Shown here: piece by piece, positions 44,162 through 56,394 of the stretch | How the letters are laid out: every line of letters starts with the position of its first letter | How positions within the stretch are numbered: the stretch's first letter is position 1 | NCBI GenBank assembly: GCA_963717945.1 | Contig: CAVQXT010000006.1 | Location: 1-64,000, forward strand | DNA: 64,000 nucleotides | Reading direction: 5' to 3' | Source of the DNA: FEN-299 sp963717945 | Lineage (GTDB): Bacteria > Acidobacteriota > Vicinamibacteria > Vicinamibacterales > Fen-181 | Notes under the pieces: generated by a model | Database searches by the model: none | The model's input: the letters and a program-made list of their open reading frames with translations, nothing else | Told to the model about the DNA's origin: nothing | Translations under genes and position numbers: made by a program

Positions 44162-46407
<2,246 letters not shown>

Positions 46408-46426
46408 AACAATCCCATCTAAGCAC

Positions 46427-46464
46427 GGTTCGTTTTGAAGGGACAGGAATTCCTGCTATCGTGC
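46427..46464 (+). promoter_or_regulatory. Candidate promoter of the GH15 gene, possibly leaderless
   Basis: A -35-like TTTTGA (46433-46438) and an extended -10 TGCTATCGT (TATCGT at 46457-46462, 18 bases apart) end about eight bases before the ATG at 46470. The same TATCGT -10 hexamer occurs in the rib operon promoter. The transcription start would lie at or within a few bases of the start codon, consistent with the absent ribosome binding site. AGGAATTCCT (46446-46455) is a perfect palindrome between the boxes. Pattern-based only. Confidence 0.4.
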
Positions 46465-46469
46465 GATCG

Positions 46470-48236
46470 ATGCGCCTCGAGGACCTCGGGCTCGTCGGCA
46501 ACTGCCAGTGTTCCGCGCTGGTCGAGCGCAGCGGCGCCATCGTCTGGTGCTGCCTGCCCCGCTTCGATTCCGAGCCGATCTTCTCGACGCTCCTCGACCA
46601 ACGGGAGGGCGGGTCGTTTCTGGTCGGGCCGGCGGAGGGCGGGGCCGGCGTTCAGCGCTATCTCGACAACACCAACGTCCTCGACACCACCTTCGACACG
46701 CCCGCCGGGTCGTTCCGCGTCCGTGACTTCATGCCGCGCTTCGTCCTGTACGACCGCACGTTCAGGCCGACGCAGCTGGTCCGCATCGTCGAGCCGGTGA
46801 CGGGCACCCCGAGGATCCGGGTGGCCTGCCTTCCGCGGCAGGGCTGGTCCAAGCGTCCGGCCGTGCCGGTGACGGGCTCCAACCACGTCCGCTTCGAGGG
46901 ATTTTCGACCCAGCTCCGCCTGACCACGGACATTCCGATCTCCTATCTGTCCGGCAGGCCGTTCGCCCTCACCGAGCGCCGGCACCTCGTGCTGACGTGG
47001 GGCGCCCCGGTGGAAGAGCCGCTCCCCGCCTTGTGCTCCCGGTTCCTCGAAGAGACGCTGCGCTACTGGCGTCGCTGGATCAAGGAGTGCGAGGTGCCGC
47101 CGCTGTTTCAGCAGGAGGTCATCAGGTCCGCGCTCGCCCTCAAGCTCCACTGCTTCGAGGACACCGGGGCGATCGTCGCGGCGCTGACCACGTCGATCCC
47201 GGAGGCGCCGGGCAGCGGGAGGACCTGGGACTACCGGTACTGCTGGCTGCGCGACGCCTATTACGCGCTGTCGGCATTCAGGCTGCTGGGCCATTTCGAG
47301 GAGCGCGAGCAGTTCGTGCGGTACCTGATCAACATCGCCAGTTCCGCCCCGAACCTGGACCTGGCGCCCCTCTACCGCATCGACGCCGAGACCGACCTCG
47401 AGGAGCGGGTGCTCGGCGACTGGCCCGGGTTTGACGGCAGCGGGCCCGTCCGGGTCGGCAACGCCGCCGCGACCCAGCGGCAGAACGACGTCTTCGGCGA
47501 GATGGCGCTCGCCCTCTCGCCGGTCTTTCTCGACGACCGGTTCAGCGCCGAGCGCTCCCCCGCCACGCTCGACCTGCTGCGGCGGCTCGCGCAGAAGTCG
47601 ATCGACGTCGCCGGCACGCCGGACGCCGGAATCTGGGAACTGCGCGCCAGCCCGCGCACGCAGACGTTTTCGAGCATGATGTGCTGGGCCGGCGTGGACC
47701 GGATGGCCACCGTGGCGGCGACGTGCTGCCGCGATCAGGCCGACGCCATCCGCGCGGCGGCCGACCGGATCCGCGCCGATATCCTGGAGCGCGCGTGGAA
47801 CCCGGATCGGGAATGCCTCGTGTCCTCCTACGGCGGGACGGAACTCGACGCCGCCCTGCTGCAGGCGGCCAGCCTGCGCCTGCTGCCCGCGGCGGACCGG
47901 CGCCTGCACCAGACGGTGGAGGCCGTGAAGGCCGACCTGGCCAACGGCGACTGGCTGATGCGTTACCGGACCGAGGACGGCCTCGGCACGCCCACGTCGG
48001 CCTTCGTCCTGTGCACCTTCTGGCTGATCGAGGCCCTCGCGGTGCTGGGCCGGGGCGCGGAGGCCCGCGCGCGGCTCGAGCGCGCGCTGCCAGCGCTGTC
48101 GCCCCTCGGCCTGCTCTCGGAGGATTACGCGCCGGCGGAACGGCGCCTGTGGGGCAACTTCCCCCAGGCCTACTCGCACGTCGGCCTGATCCACGCGGCC
48201 TTCGCCGCGTCCCCGCGCTGGCCGGAAGTCCTCTAG
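46470..48236 (+). CDS. Glycoside hydrolase family 15 protein (glucoamylase/trehalase-like)
   Basis: A 588-residue enzyme with the bacterial GH15 plan: N-terminal beta-sandwich (RLEDLGLVGNCQCSALVERSGAIVWCCLPRFDSEP) and an (alpha/alpha)6 barrel with RTWDYRYCWLRDAYY, the catalytic acid in AGIWELR (about 390) and the base region DGLGTPTSAFVLCTFWLIEALAV (about 508-530). It releases glucose from alpha-glucosidic bonds. Next to otsA/otsB, trehalose is the likely substrate, although starch-type substrates cannot be excluded. An in-frame GTG at 46461 is an alternative start. The stop sits in a terminator hairpin. Confidence 0.92.
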   Translation: MRLEDLGLVGNCQCSALVERSGAIVWCCLPRFDSEPIFSTLLDQREGGSFLVGPAEGGAGVQRYLDNTNVLDTTFDTPAGSFRVRDFMPRFVLYDRTFRPTQLVRIVEPVTGTPRIRVACLPRQGWSKRPAVPVTGSNHVRFEGFSTQLRLTTDIPISYLSGRPFALTERRHLVLTWGAPVEEPLPALCSRFLEETLRYWRRWIKECEVPPLFQQEVIRSALALKLHCFEDTGAIVAALTTSIPEAPGSGRTWDYRYCWLRDAYYALSAFRLLGHFEEREQFVRYLINIASSAPNLDLAPLYRIDAETDLEERVLGDWPGFDGSGPVRVGNAAATQRQNDVFGEMALALSPVFLDDRFSAERSPATLDLLRRLAQKSIDVAGTPDAGIWELRASPRTQTFSSMMCWAGVDRMATVAATCCRDQADAIRAAADRIRADILERAWNPDRECLVSSYGGTELDAALLQAASLRLLPAADRRLHQTVEAVKADLANGDWLMRYRTEDGLGTPTSAFVLCTFWLIEALAVLGRGAEARARLERALPALSPLGLLSEDYAPAERRLWGNFPQAYSHVGLIHAAFAASPRWPEVL

Positions 48237-48270
48237 CAGGCCGTGGTGAAGGTCGCTCACGGCCTGCTAG
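48233..48270. terminator. Bidirectional terminator between GH15 and mannosyltransferase genes
   Basis: Perfect 13-base inverted repeat (CTAGCAGGCCGTG and its complement CACGGCCTGCTAG) around a 12-base loop. The left arm contains the TAG stop of the GH15 gene, and the right arm is 17 bases before the convergent stop at 48287. Without a T-tract, it could serve both genes. Confidence 0.65.
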
Positions 48271-48286
48271 GCCGGCGCGCGCCGCG

Positions 48287-49786
48287 TCAGCGCCCGACCT
48301 CCCACAGCGTCCAGACGGGCTTGTTGGCGATCCAGCCAAACAGGTCGAATTGATCGGTCGGTCGCGCGGGCGCGACGGCGCGGGCGACGCACCGGACGCC
48401 GGCGGCGGTCAGGGAAGCCGGAGGCGTCGGGCCGGCCTGGAGCACCAGCACGGACGTGCCGGCCGGCGCGCTCGCGGCGCGCACGAGATCGGGCCCATCC
48501 GGCACCAGGCTCGCCGACACGGTGTCGGGCCGGTAGAACGCCATGCCCTGCCAGGCGTCCAGGCCGCGCTGGGCAGGTCCCGTCGGAATGACCAGGAGGC
48601 GGGTCGGGTGCGAGCGGCCGATGTCGGCGACCTTCTCGACCAGCGGAAACGTCGGCGACGCGGAAATGAAGGTGGCGAGCGCCAGCGCCACCGTGTTCGA
48701 GAGGACGATCGCCCGGATCGACACCGTGCGAACCCATGCGAGGCGCGGCGCGTCGAGCCAGGCCGCCAGGCGGGCCGGCAGCCGGTCGAGTGAGAGGGCC
48801 AGCGCGAGCGCCATGGGGAAGAGCATCGGCGCCATGAACCGCAGCTCCTTGTGCGCGACGGCGGCGTGCGCGATGACAAACGGGACGATCGTCCAGGCGA
48901 GCACGTGACGCCGGCAGGTCCACACGCCGACCAGCAGCGGCACCAGCGCGATCGCGTCGAACGGCGGCAGCGCCAGCAGGAGGAACGGCGCGAAGGTCAT
49001 CCACCACGGCGACGTCCCGAGCTGCGCCGCCCTGCCCTGCACGACGTTGACGTGGAAGTATTGGAACGGCGTGAACACCCACGCGTCGTACAGCCAGTGG
49101 TCGATCGCGACGTTCGCGGCCCCGGCGACGACCAACGCGGCGGCGGCGAAGGCCAGCAGCCGCCGCGATCCGCGCCGGTAGAGGAACAGCCACAGGCCGG
49201 CGCCGGCGATGGCCGGCGCCATCTGGACGCGGCAGAAGAAGGCGAACCCCCAGGCGAGGCCGGCGCAGGCGGCCAGCGCCACGGCGCGGGCCGGCACCGG
49301 GTGGCCCCGCTGCCCGCCGTCCGCGCCCCGGACGTCATCGGCCTCGAGCAGCAGTGTCAAGCCGAGGAACGTCAGCGAGGCGCCCCAGCTCTCCGACGAG
49401 AAGCGCGCGTGCAGCAGCGGCGCGATCCACAGGAAGAGGGTGCCGTAGAACGCCAGCCGGCGATACGCCGGCCGGCGGATCGTCGGCAGGAGCCAGGCGC
49501 ACAGCCTCAGCGACACCCACAGGGCGAGCAGCGCCGAGGCCAGCCGCAGCAGGAACGCTGCCACGAACGGCGAAAAGAGGCCGGCCTTCTGCATCAGCGC
49601 GACCAGCCCGGCGGCGAGCCACGGTTGCAGTCCGGCCCGGGCGTGGGCCGCGAATTCCCACGGCAGGACCGACGCGGGCTCGTGTCCGAGCTTGTACCAG
49701 GCGAACTCGAGGATCTGCCAGTGCTCGTCCGGTTGGAGGTAGCCGCCGTTGAACCACGACGTCAGGACGCTGATCACGAGCGCCAC
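48287..49786 (-). CDS. Membrane mannosyltransferase-like protein (GT22 family)
   Basis: About 499 residues from the GTG at 49786, with ten or so membrane helices. It contains GGYLQPDEHWQILEFAWYKLG, the acidic loop signature of the ALG9/PIG-B (GT22) group, which uses lipid-linked sugar donors. The start is uncertain: no ribosome binding site fits the GTG, and an AAGGAAG followed by CTG about 78 bases earlier could extend the protein by 26 residues. It is convergent with the GH15 gene. The donor and acceptor are unknown. Confidence 0.75.
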   Translation of the reverse strand: MALVISVLTSWFNGGYLQPDEHWQILEFAWYKLGHEPASVLPWEFAAHARAGLQPWLAAGLVALMQKAGLFSPFVAAFLLRLASALLALWVSLRLCAWLLPTIRRPAYRRLAFYGTLFLWIAPLLHARFSSESWGASLTFLGLTLLLEADDVRGADGGQRGHPVPARAVALAACAGLAWGFAFFCRVQMAPAIAGAGLWLFLYRRGSRRLLAFAAAALVVAGAANVAIDHWLYDAWVFTPFQYFHVNVVQGRAAQLGTSPWWMTFAPFLLLALPPFDAIALVPLLVGVWTCRRHVLAWTIVPFVIAHAAVAHKELRFMAPMLFPMALALALSLDRLPARLAAWLDAPRLAWVRTVSIRAIVLSNTVALALATFISASPTFPLVEKVADIGRSHPTRLLVIPTGPAQRGLDAWQGMAFYRPDTVSASLVPDGPDLVRAASAPAGTSVLVLQAGPTPPASLTAAGVRCVARAVAPARPTDQFDLFGWIANKPVWTLWEVGR

Positions 49787-49864
49787 GGCGACCGCGCGGG
49801 AGACATGCGTGCCGGGCAGTTCGGTGCGGAGTGCAGCGAGGCTCTTCAGATTCTTCCTTCGGAT

Positions 49865-50251
49865 TCACTTGGCGAACACGCGGAACGAGACGCCGTGGCT
49901 CGTGCCGTTCGCGTTGATCACCGACACCGTGTAGTCCCCCGGCGCCATCGGCAGCGCGAGCGCGACGCAGACTTCCTGGTCCGGCGGGCACACCCCGAGA
50001 TAGGACGGCAGGGTCAGGCGGATGGACGTGGAGTCGGCCGACGGGAGCTTGTAGACGTAGCCGGCGCCGATCTTGAGAGTGTTGTTGGTCGAGGTGAACC
50101 CGGTGCCGGTAATGACAATCGCGTCGCCGACCGACGCCGTCGACGGCTGTATCTGCGCGACCGCCGGCCGCGGGCCGGGCTCGAACGGGGACGAGCCGAT
50201 GCAGGCCGCCGACGCCAGCGTGACGAGCACCATCGCGATGACCGATCGCAT
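49865..50251 (-). CDS. IPT/TIG-domain lipoprotein
   Basis: A 128-residue protein. Ribosome binding site GGAGGG precedes the ATG. Signal MRSVIAMVLVTLASAAC with the lipidated cysteine at 17, then a single Ig-like TIG domain: AQIQPSTASVGDAIVITGTGFT, LKIGAGYVYKLPS, APGDYTVSVINANGTSHGVSFRV. One disulphide is possible (CPPDQEVC). Probably a small exported binding module. It ends 78 bases before the mannosyltransferase start on the same strand. Confidence 0.82.
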   Translation of the reverse strand: MRSVIAMVLVTLASAACIGSSPFEPGPRPAVAQIQPSTASVGDAIVITGTGFTSTNNTLKIGAGYVYKLPSADSTSIRLTLPSYLGVCPPDQEVCVALALPMAPGDYTVSVINANGTSHGVSFRVFAK

Positions 50252-50338
50252 GTTTCCCTCCGCATCGATGCTACGCCCGACCGGCGCGGCGTGCCAGCCC
50301 CAGGGGTTCCCGCCCGGCGGCCGGCACGCCCGATCCCG

Positions 50339-51974
50339 TCACGACCCGGTGCCGCAGGCGTGGTCGCTCTTCCAGCGATAGACCTGGAAGTCCTCCGCCG
50401 AACCGGACAGTCCGGGAACGTCGATGCGGTCGTAGCAGGCGCTCAGGTAGCGAGGGATCCACTGGAGGACCCGCCGTTCCGATTCGGGGCGAATGAGCCA
50501 CGAGAACTCGTCGAGCACGGCCACGACGATCTTCGGATGGACGGCCTCGACCTGCTGGATCATCTCGCCCTGCATGCGCGCGGCGTACGCCTGCTTCTCC
50601 ATCAGCGGGTACATGTAGATGAAGCCGGTCGCGGCGCGGCGATCCGAGTAGAAGTAGATCTCGGGCTCGGACCCGAAGACCGCGATCCGGTCGCCCGTCG
50701 CCGTGTTGTCCCGCACGGCCTGCGCCACCTGGCGCGCGTCGACGAAGTGCGACGTCCGGTAGACCGCCCGGCTCAGGTCGTCCGGCGAGGCGGCAAACAG
50801 CAGCGTGCGCTGGCCGGCGATGAACACGGCCGAACAGGCCGCCACCAGCCCGAGCGCGACGCCCCCGGCAAGCCAGCGCGGCATCAGGCGCCACCGCCAC
50901 CGGCTGACGGTCTCGACGCCGACGCCGGTGAGAAGGGCGACCGCCGGCAGCAGCAGGATGAAGTAGTGCTCGCGGAAGTAGAACCCGGGAACCAGCGCGC
51001 CGAACGACGCGACGGCCAGCCCGGTGAGCAGCACCCTGGCCTCCATCGGCCAGCGGCCGGCCCAGAGCAGGACGAGCCCGACGCCGCCGCCCGCCCACAG
51101 CGGCAGGCTCGATTCGGTGATCGACCTCCAGGTCGTGGCGAAGGCGTCCCAGGCCTCCGACAGCGGGACCTCGGAGACGTAGGCGCGGGCGTACTCGATC
51201 GTCCAGAGCCAGGCCGCGCCGAAGACGCCGTCGAGCGCCAGCAGCGCGCCGAGCGCGGCGAACGGCACGGCCGCGCCGGCGAGCACGAGGCCGCCGGAGG
51301 TCAGGCTCGACAGGCCCGCGCCCGGGGATCTCCCCGTCCCGCCACACCACGAACGCCGCCAGGCACGGCACGAAGACGACGGCGTGCTGCTTCATGATCA
51401 CGGCGAGGCCGGCCAGCATGCCGGCGCCGAGCGCCCGCCGCCACGTGGCCGGGGCGCGGCCGACGACAATCCACAGGGCCGCCATCAGCGGCAAGAGAAC
51501 GAAATGGGTGGCGTGGGCGAACAGGCCCAGGAGCCGCGGCGACATCGACAGCAGGGCGAATACCCACGCCGCCACGACGGCCGAGGGCGCCCCGAGCCAG
51601 CGCCGGCCGACCAGGAACACGAGCACGATGGTCGCCGCGTTGACCAGCAGCAAGCCGTGCCGGATGCCCGCGGGCGTCTCCCCGAACGTCGCGAGAATGG
51701 CGGCGTACGAATAGTAGGTCCCGGGGAACTTCATGTTGTAGGCCGCCTGATACGGCGGCGTGCCCCGAAGAATCAACTGGCCGGCGTAGGCATACTCGCC
51801 CTCGTCGCGCTCGAGCGGCGTCGCCGCGACGCCGAGGCGGACCACGGCCGTGAAGACGACGATCGCGAGCAGGGCGAGCGCGGTCGCCCACCCTCGCCGA
51901 GACCGCGGGACGCCGCTGGTGTCCTTCCCCTGGCGTCCTGGAGCACCGCTCGCGCGACGGGACCGTCGTGACAT
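50339..51974 (-). pseudogene. GT39-like membrane glycosyltransferase interrupted by a frameshift
   Basis: The N-terminal part (51974 to about 51320) starts MSRRSRR and has a first helix then TPLERDEGEYAYAGQLILRG, the ArnT/PMT acidic-loop pattern DEGxY, plus four more helices ending VWRDGEIPGRG. The next frame continues GLSSLTSGGLVLAGAAVPFAALG and runs to a C-terminal soluble domain (DRIAVFGSEPEIYFYSDRRAATGFIY). A single extra base in the G/C run near 51318-51330 would join them. Full length would be about 545 residues, normal for GT39. Either inactivated or a sequence error. Confidence 0.75.
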
Positions 51975-52068
51975 TTCATTGGGACTGTACCACTGTTGCC
52001 AGTCGATGGCATCGACGACGGCTTGCCTGTAGACTGTGGAGGTCGCCCCTCACCACAGACCGGAGTCC

Positions 52069-54180
52069 ATGAGCCAGCGCCGGCGTTCACGACCCACGCA
52101 CGCGGCCAGACCGGAGCCGTCTCCGGCCCGCCAGCCACTCGCCGCCTCGTCCGCCCGGCGCACGCCTCTCGGACGGATCGACCTCGCCATCGCGGTCGCT
52201 CTGGTCGCGGCCACGCTGCTCGTCTACGCCCAGGTGCGCACGCACGGCTTCCTCAACTACGACGACCCCGACTACGTCACGGCGAACCCGCACGTCTCGG
52301 CCGGCCTGACGACGGCGGGGGCCGCCTGGGCGTTCACGACCGGCCACGACGCCAACTGGTTCCCGCTCACCTGGCTGTCGCTCATGGCCGACGTCCAGGT
52401 GTTCGGCCTGAATGCCGGCGCGCACCACCTGGTCAGCGTGGTCCTGCACCTGCTCAGCGCGCTGTTGCTGTTCGCCGTCTTCAGGCGGATGACCGGAACG
52501 CGATGGCCGCCGGCGCTGGTGGCGTGCCTGTTCGCCCTGCACCCGCTCCACGTCGAATCGGTGGCGTGGGTGGCCGAGCGCAAGGACGTGCTGAGCGGCC
52601 TCTTCTGGATGCTGACGCTCCTCGCCTACGCGCGCTACGTCGGCCGGCCGGGGCGCGGCCGCTACGCGCTGGTGCTGGCCGCGTTCGGCCTCGGCCTGAT
52701 GGCGAAGTCGATGCTCGTCACCCTGCCGCTGGTGCTGCTGCTTCTGGACTGGTGGCCGCTCGGACGGTGGAGCCCCACGGCCGGTCGTCGTGCCCTGGCG
52801 ACCGTGGTGCCGCTCATCCGCGAGAAACTGCCGCTGCTGGCGCTGTCGGCGGCGATGTCGGCCGTCACCTTCCTCGTGCAGCGGTCGGCGGGCGCCGTGG
52901 CCTCGGTCGACACGGTGCCTCCGGGCGAGCGCCTGGCCAACGCCGTCATGTCGTACGCCGTCTACCTTCGCGACATGGTCTGGCCGGCCCGCCTGGCCAT
53001 CTTCTATCCGCTCCGGCCGATCGACCCGTGGGCCGCGCTCGTCTCGGCGGCCCTGGTCGCCGCGGTCACGATCGCGGTCGTCCGCGAGGCCGGCCGTCGG
53101 CCCTATCTCACCGTGGGCTGGCTCTGGTACCTCGGCACGCTGGTGCCCGTCATCGGGTTGATCCAGGTGGGGTCGCAGTCGCACGCCGATCGCTACACCT
53201 ACATTCCGTCGATCGGCATCACGCTGGCCGCGGCGTGGGGCCTCGCGGACATCGCCCGGCGATGGCCGAGGTACCGGATGGCGCTCGCCGGCCTGGCCGC
53301 CGCGGCGTGCGTGGCCGCGGGCGTCGTCACCTGGCGGCTGCTGCCCAGCTGGCGGACCAGCGACGCGGTGTTCACCCATGCGATCGAGTCCACGGGCGCC
53401 AACTACGTCGCCGAGTTCAACCTCGGCATGGTTCAGCGGAGCGAGGGGCACCTCGACGCGGCGCTGGCCCGTTACGAGCGGGCGCTGGCGATTCGGCCGG
53501 CCTACGCCGAGGCGCAGAACAACATCGCGGAGATCCTGATCGTCCGCAACCGGGCGCCCGAGGCGATGCCGCACCTGGCCGAAGCGCTGCGGCTGCGCCC
53601 CGGCCTGGTGGACGCCCACATCAACCTCGGCGTCGCCAGCGCCGAGGCGGGCCGCCCCGACGCCGCCGCGGCGGCGTTCCGGGACGCGCTGCGGCTCGAC
53701 CCGGAAAACGCCCAGGCCCTCGCGGGGCTCGGCAGGGCGCTGGCGCGGCTCGGCCAATCGGACGAGGGAATCCGGCTGCTGGCCGAGGCTGCGCGGCGGG
53801 CGCCCGACAGCCCGGACATCCACGCCGGGCTGGCGACGGCGCTGGCGCTGGCCGGACGCAGCAGCGAGGCGCGCGCCGAGTTCGCGGCCGCCATCCGACT
53901 GCAGCCGGCGAATGCGCAGGCGCATTTCGACCTGGGCACCCTGCTGGCCAGGGATCAACAGTGGAGCGAGGCCGCGGGCGAGTTCGGCGAGGCGGTCCGC
54001 CTGCAGCCGGACTACGTCAGGGCCCGCGTCAATCTCGGCTCGTCGCTGGCGACGCTCGGCCGTTACGACGAAGCCATCGCGCAGTTCAGCGAGGCGCTGC
54101 GCCTGCAGCCGAACCTGGACGAAGCGAGGCGGAACCTGGACTACGCGAGGGAGTTGCAGACCCGCGCGGCGAAGCGGTAG
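52069..54180 (+). CDS. TMTC-like membrane protein with TPR repeats
   Basis: A 703-residue protein. A basic leader (RRSRPTHAARPEPSPARQP), then about eleven membrane helices (40-450) with the PMT/TMTC landmarks FLNYDDPDYVTANPHV and LFALHPLHVESVAWVAERKDVLSG, and a C-terminal run of about seven TPR units (about 455-690; for example AEFNLGMVQRSEGHLDAALARYERALA). In eukaryotes TMTC proteins transfer mannose to proteins; the bacterial relatives are uncharacterised. GGAG lies before the ATG at 52069; a GTG at 52036 is the alternative. Divergent from the GT39-like gene. Confidence 0.85.
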   Translation: MSQRRRSRPTHAARPEPSPARQPLAASSARRTPLGRIDLAIAVALVAATLLVYAQVRTHGFLNYDDPDYVTANPHVSAGLTTAGAAWAFTTGHDANWFPLTWLSLMADVQVFGLNAGAHHLVSVVLHLLSALLLFAVFRRMTGTRWPPALVACLFALHPLHVESVAWVAERKDVLSGLFWMLTLLAYARYVGRPGRGRYALVLAAFGLGLMAKSMLVTLPLVLLLLDWWPLGRWSPTAGRRALATVVPLIREKLPLLALSAAMSAVTFLVQRSAGAVASVDTVPPGERLANAVMSYAVYLRDMVWPARLAIFYPLRPIDPWAALVSAALVAAVTIAVVREAGRRPYLTVGWLWYLGTLVPVIGLIQVGSQSHADRYTYIPSIGITLAAAWGLADIARRWPRYRMALAGLAAAACVAAGVVTWRLLPSWRTSDAVFTHAIESTGANYVAEFNLGMVQRSEGHLDAALARYERALAIRPAYAEAQNNIAEILIVRNRAPEAMPHLAEALRLRPGLVDAHINLGVASAEAGRPDAAAAAFRDALRLDPENAQALAGLGRALARLGQSDEGIRLLAEAARRAPDSPDIHAGLATALALAGRSSEARAEFAAAIRLQPANAQAHFDLGTLLARDQQWSEAAGEFGEAVRLQPDYVRARVNLGSSLATLGRYDEAIAQFSEALRLQPNLDEARRNLDYARELQTRAAKR

Positions 54181-54219
54181 CCGGGGCGGCCCGGCTCACG
54201 GCCACGGAGAACCGGATCG

Positions 54220-55038
54220 ATGAGACAGAGAGCCGCGGGACGCGTGGCGTGGCGGTCGGGCGACGGCGCCTCACGCCTCTATCACGGGGACAGCTTCGAC
54301 GTGCTGCGGACGCTGCCCGACCAGAGCGTCGACTGCGTGTGGACCGACCCGCCTTACCTGCTCTCGAACGACGGGGTGACGTGCGTCTCGGGACGGATGG
54401 TCACCGTCAACAAGGGCGAGTGGGACCGCAGCCGAGGGATCGCGCTCGACCACCAGTTCAACCGCGCGTGGCTGGCCGAGTGCCATCGCGTGCTGACGCC
54501 GACCGGCACGATCTGGGTGAGCGGCACGCTGCACGTCTACCTGAGCGTCGGCATGGCGATGCAGGAGCTCGGCTTCCGCATCCTCAACGACATCGTCTGG
54601 GAGAAGCCGGCGCCGCCGCCGAACCTCGGGTGCCGGTGCTTCACCCACACGAGCGAGATCCTGCTGTGGGCGACCAAGGCGAAGCGGGGCGGCCAGGCCC
54701 GATACACCTTCCACTACCAGGCCATGAAGGCCGAGAACGGCGGCCGGCAGATGAAGAACATCTGGCGGCTGCCGGCAGCGGGCGCCGCCGAGAAGCAGTT
54801 CGGCAAGCACCCGACGCAGAAGCCGGTGGCCCTGATCGCCCGGTGCCTGCGCGCCAGCACGAACCCCGGGGATCTCGTCATGGACCTGTTCGCCGGGTCC
54901 GGTTCGACCGGCGTCGCCGCGCTCGGGCTCGGCCGGCGGTACATCGGTATCGAGCGCGAGGCGGGCTACGCCGCGCTGGCCGCGAAGCGGCTCCGGGACG
55001 CGGCCCGCGCCGCCGTCACGTCACCGGCCGCGCAATGA
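54220..55038 (+). CDS. Solitary N6-adenine/N4-cytosine DNA methyltransferase
   Basis: A 272-residue methyltransferase of the beta class: the catalytic DPPY (43-46) comes before the AdoMet motif DLFAGSGSTG (222-231). The block around it, TDPPYLLSNDGVTCVSGRMV, is like that of DpnA/DpnIIB-type GATC methyltransferases, so a GATC-like target is a possibility and only an inference. No restriction endonuclease gene is found near it, so it could be an orphan regulator-type methylase or the remainder of a system. The start is 39 bases after the TMTC-like gene, with GAGAACC upstream only. Confidence 0.85.
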   Translation: MRQRAAGRVAWRSGDGASRLYHGDSFDVLRTLPDQSVDCVWTDPPYLLSNDGVTCVSGRMVTVNKGEWDRSRGIALDHQFNRAWLAECHRVLTPTGTIWVSGTLHVYLSVGMAMQELGFRILNDIVWEKPAPPPNLGCRCFTHTSEILLWATKAKRGGQARYTFHYQAMKAENGGRQMKNIWRLPAAGAAEKQFGKHPTQKPVALIARCLRASTNPGDLVMDLFAGSGSTGVAALGLGRRYIGIEREAGYAALAAKRLRDAARAAVTSPAAQ

Positions 55039-55333
55039 AGTCCCACGGGGCGGTCGTTCGCTGACGCTCCGCCGGCAGGTCCTGCAACAACAGGAACCGG
55101 TCCCCCACCGACGCGGCCGCGGCCGGGCCGACCGGCGTAAGATGTACCGAGAGACCGGCCTCGCACGCGCCGGTCTCCGCTGTCTCCGCGTTCAGACACC
55201 GTTGTCGTCCGGTTGAGACATCGGCCGGGGCGGCGACCCGAGAGAAGCCAGGAATTGGCTGGTTTTCAGGCCGATCCCGGCCGACCCCGACTGGCGTGGA
55301 GATTGCTGTGCATCCCCAAGGGAGGCTTGTCAC

Positions 55334-56374
55334 ATGCGACGGAAACTCCGATTCATCATGCTCCTCGCTCTGATTCCGCTCGCGCTGGCGCTCGTCCCCG
55401 TGACGGCTGATGCCCAGCGTGTCCGCGGAGGAGCGGTTGCTCGACCTGGAGGCGGTGCGGTTCGCCAAGCCGGCGGTGCGGCTGTCCGCAGCGGCGGCGC
55501 GGTTGTCCGCGGTGGGGCCGCTGTCCGTGGCGGCGGCCGGGTCATCGTCAACGGCGGCGGGCATTGGGGCGGCTACTGGGGCGGCGGATACTGGGGCGGC
55601 CCCTACTGGGGCTGGGGTTGGGGCGGCTACTGGTGGGATCCGTTCTGGTACGGCCCGTATTGGGGGTACCCGTACTACCGCTACTGGGACCGCGGCTACT
55701 ACGACAACAGCGCCGATCTGCGTCTCGAGGTGAGGCCTAAGGAGGCGCAGGTTTACGTCGACGGCTATTACGCCGGCATCGTGGACGACTTCAACGGCGT
55801 CTTCCAGCGGCTGCACGTCAGGCCGGGGCGCCATGAGCTGGCGCTCTACATGCCGGGGTATCGCACCGTCCGGCAGAACCTGTACTTGAGCGTCGGCCAG
55901 GATTCGAAGGTCAAGTTCGACCTGGTCCCCCTCGGGCAGGGTGAGCCGAACGAGCCGCCGCCGCAGCCCGTCGCGCCGCCGTCGGTCCAGGAAGGCTACG
56001 GCGCGGAAGCTCAGCCGCCGGACATTACCGTGCAGCCAGGGGCTCCGCAGCGTCCGGCCAGGCCGATGAGGCCGGCCAGACCGGCGGTGCCCGCCGAGCC
56101 CGCGGCTCCTCCCCCGCCTGAAAACATGGCCGAGCAGGCGCAGGGGTTCGGCTCTCTGGTCATCCGCGTCCAGCCGGCCGGCGCCGACGTCGTGATCGAC
56201 GGCGAGCGGTGGCAGGGGCCCGAAGGCTCCGAGCGCCTGGTCGTCCAGGTCTCCGAGGGCTCGCACCGGGTCGAGGTCCGCAAGGAAGGCTACGTGCCGT
56301 TCTCGACGACGGTGAGGGTCCGCAACGGCGAGACGGCGCCGGTCAACGTGAGCCTGCCTCCCAAGGGGCAGTAG
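55334..56374 (+). CDS. PEGA-domain secreted protein with a Gly/Trp/Tyr repeat region
   Basis: A 346-residue protein with signal peptide (LLALIPLALALVPVTADAQ). Residues 30-70 are Arg/Gly/Ala repeats, 75-125 an unusual GGYWGGGYWGGPYWGW-type aromatic stretch. Two PEGA domains follow: about 128-195 (RLEVRPKEAQVYVDGYYAG ... GRHELALYMPGYR) and about 275-340 (LVIRVQPAGADVVIDGERW ... GSHRVEVRKEGY), with a Pro-rich linker between. PEGA domains are found in S-layer and cell-envelope proteins. It stands alone with 295 bases upstream and is a probable surface protein. Confidence 0.8.
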   Translation: MRRKLRFIMLLALIPLALALVPVTADAQRVRGGAVARPGGGAVRQAGGAAVRSGGAVVRGGAAVRGGGRVIVNGGGHWGGYWGGGYWGGPYWGWGWGGYWWDPFWYGPYWGYPYYRYWDRGYYDNSADLRLEVRPKEAQVYVDGYYAGIVDDFNGVFQRLHVRPGRHELALYMPGYRTVRQNLYLSVGQDSKVKFDLVPLGQGEPNEPPPQPVAPPSVQEGYGAEAQPPDITVQPGAPQRPARPMRPARPAVPAEPAAPPPPENMAEQAQGFGSLVIRVQPAGADVVIDGERWQGPEGSERLVVQVSEGSHRVEVRKEGYVPFSTTVRVRNGETAPVNVSLPPKGQ

Positions 56375-56394
56375 GCAGCGGGCACGCGCGATGA

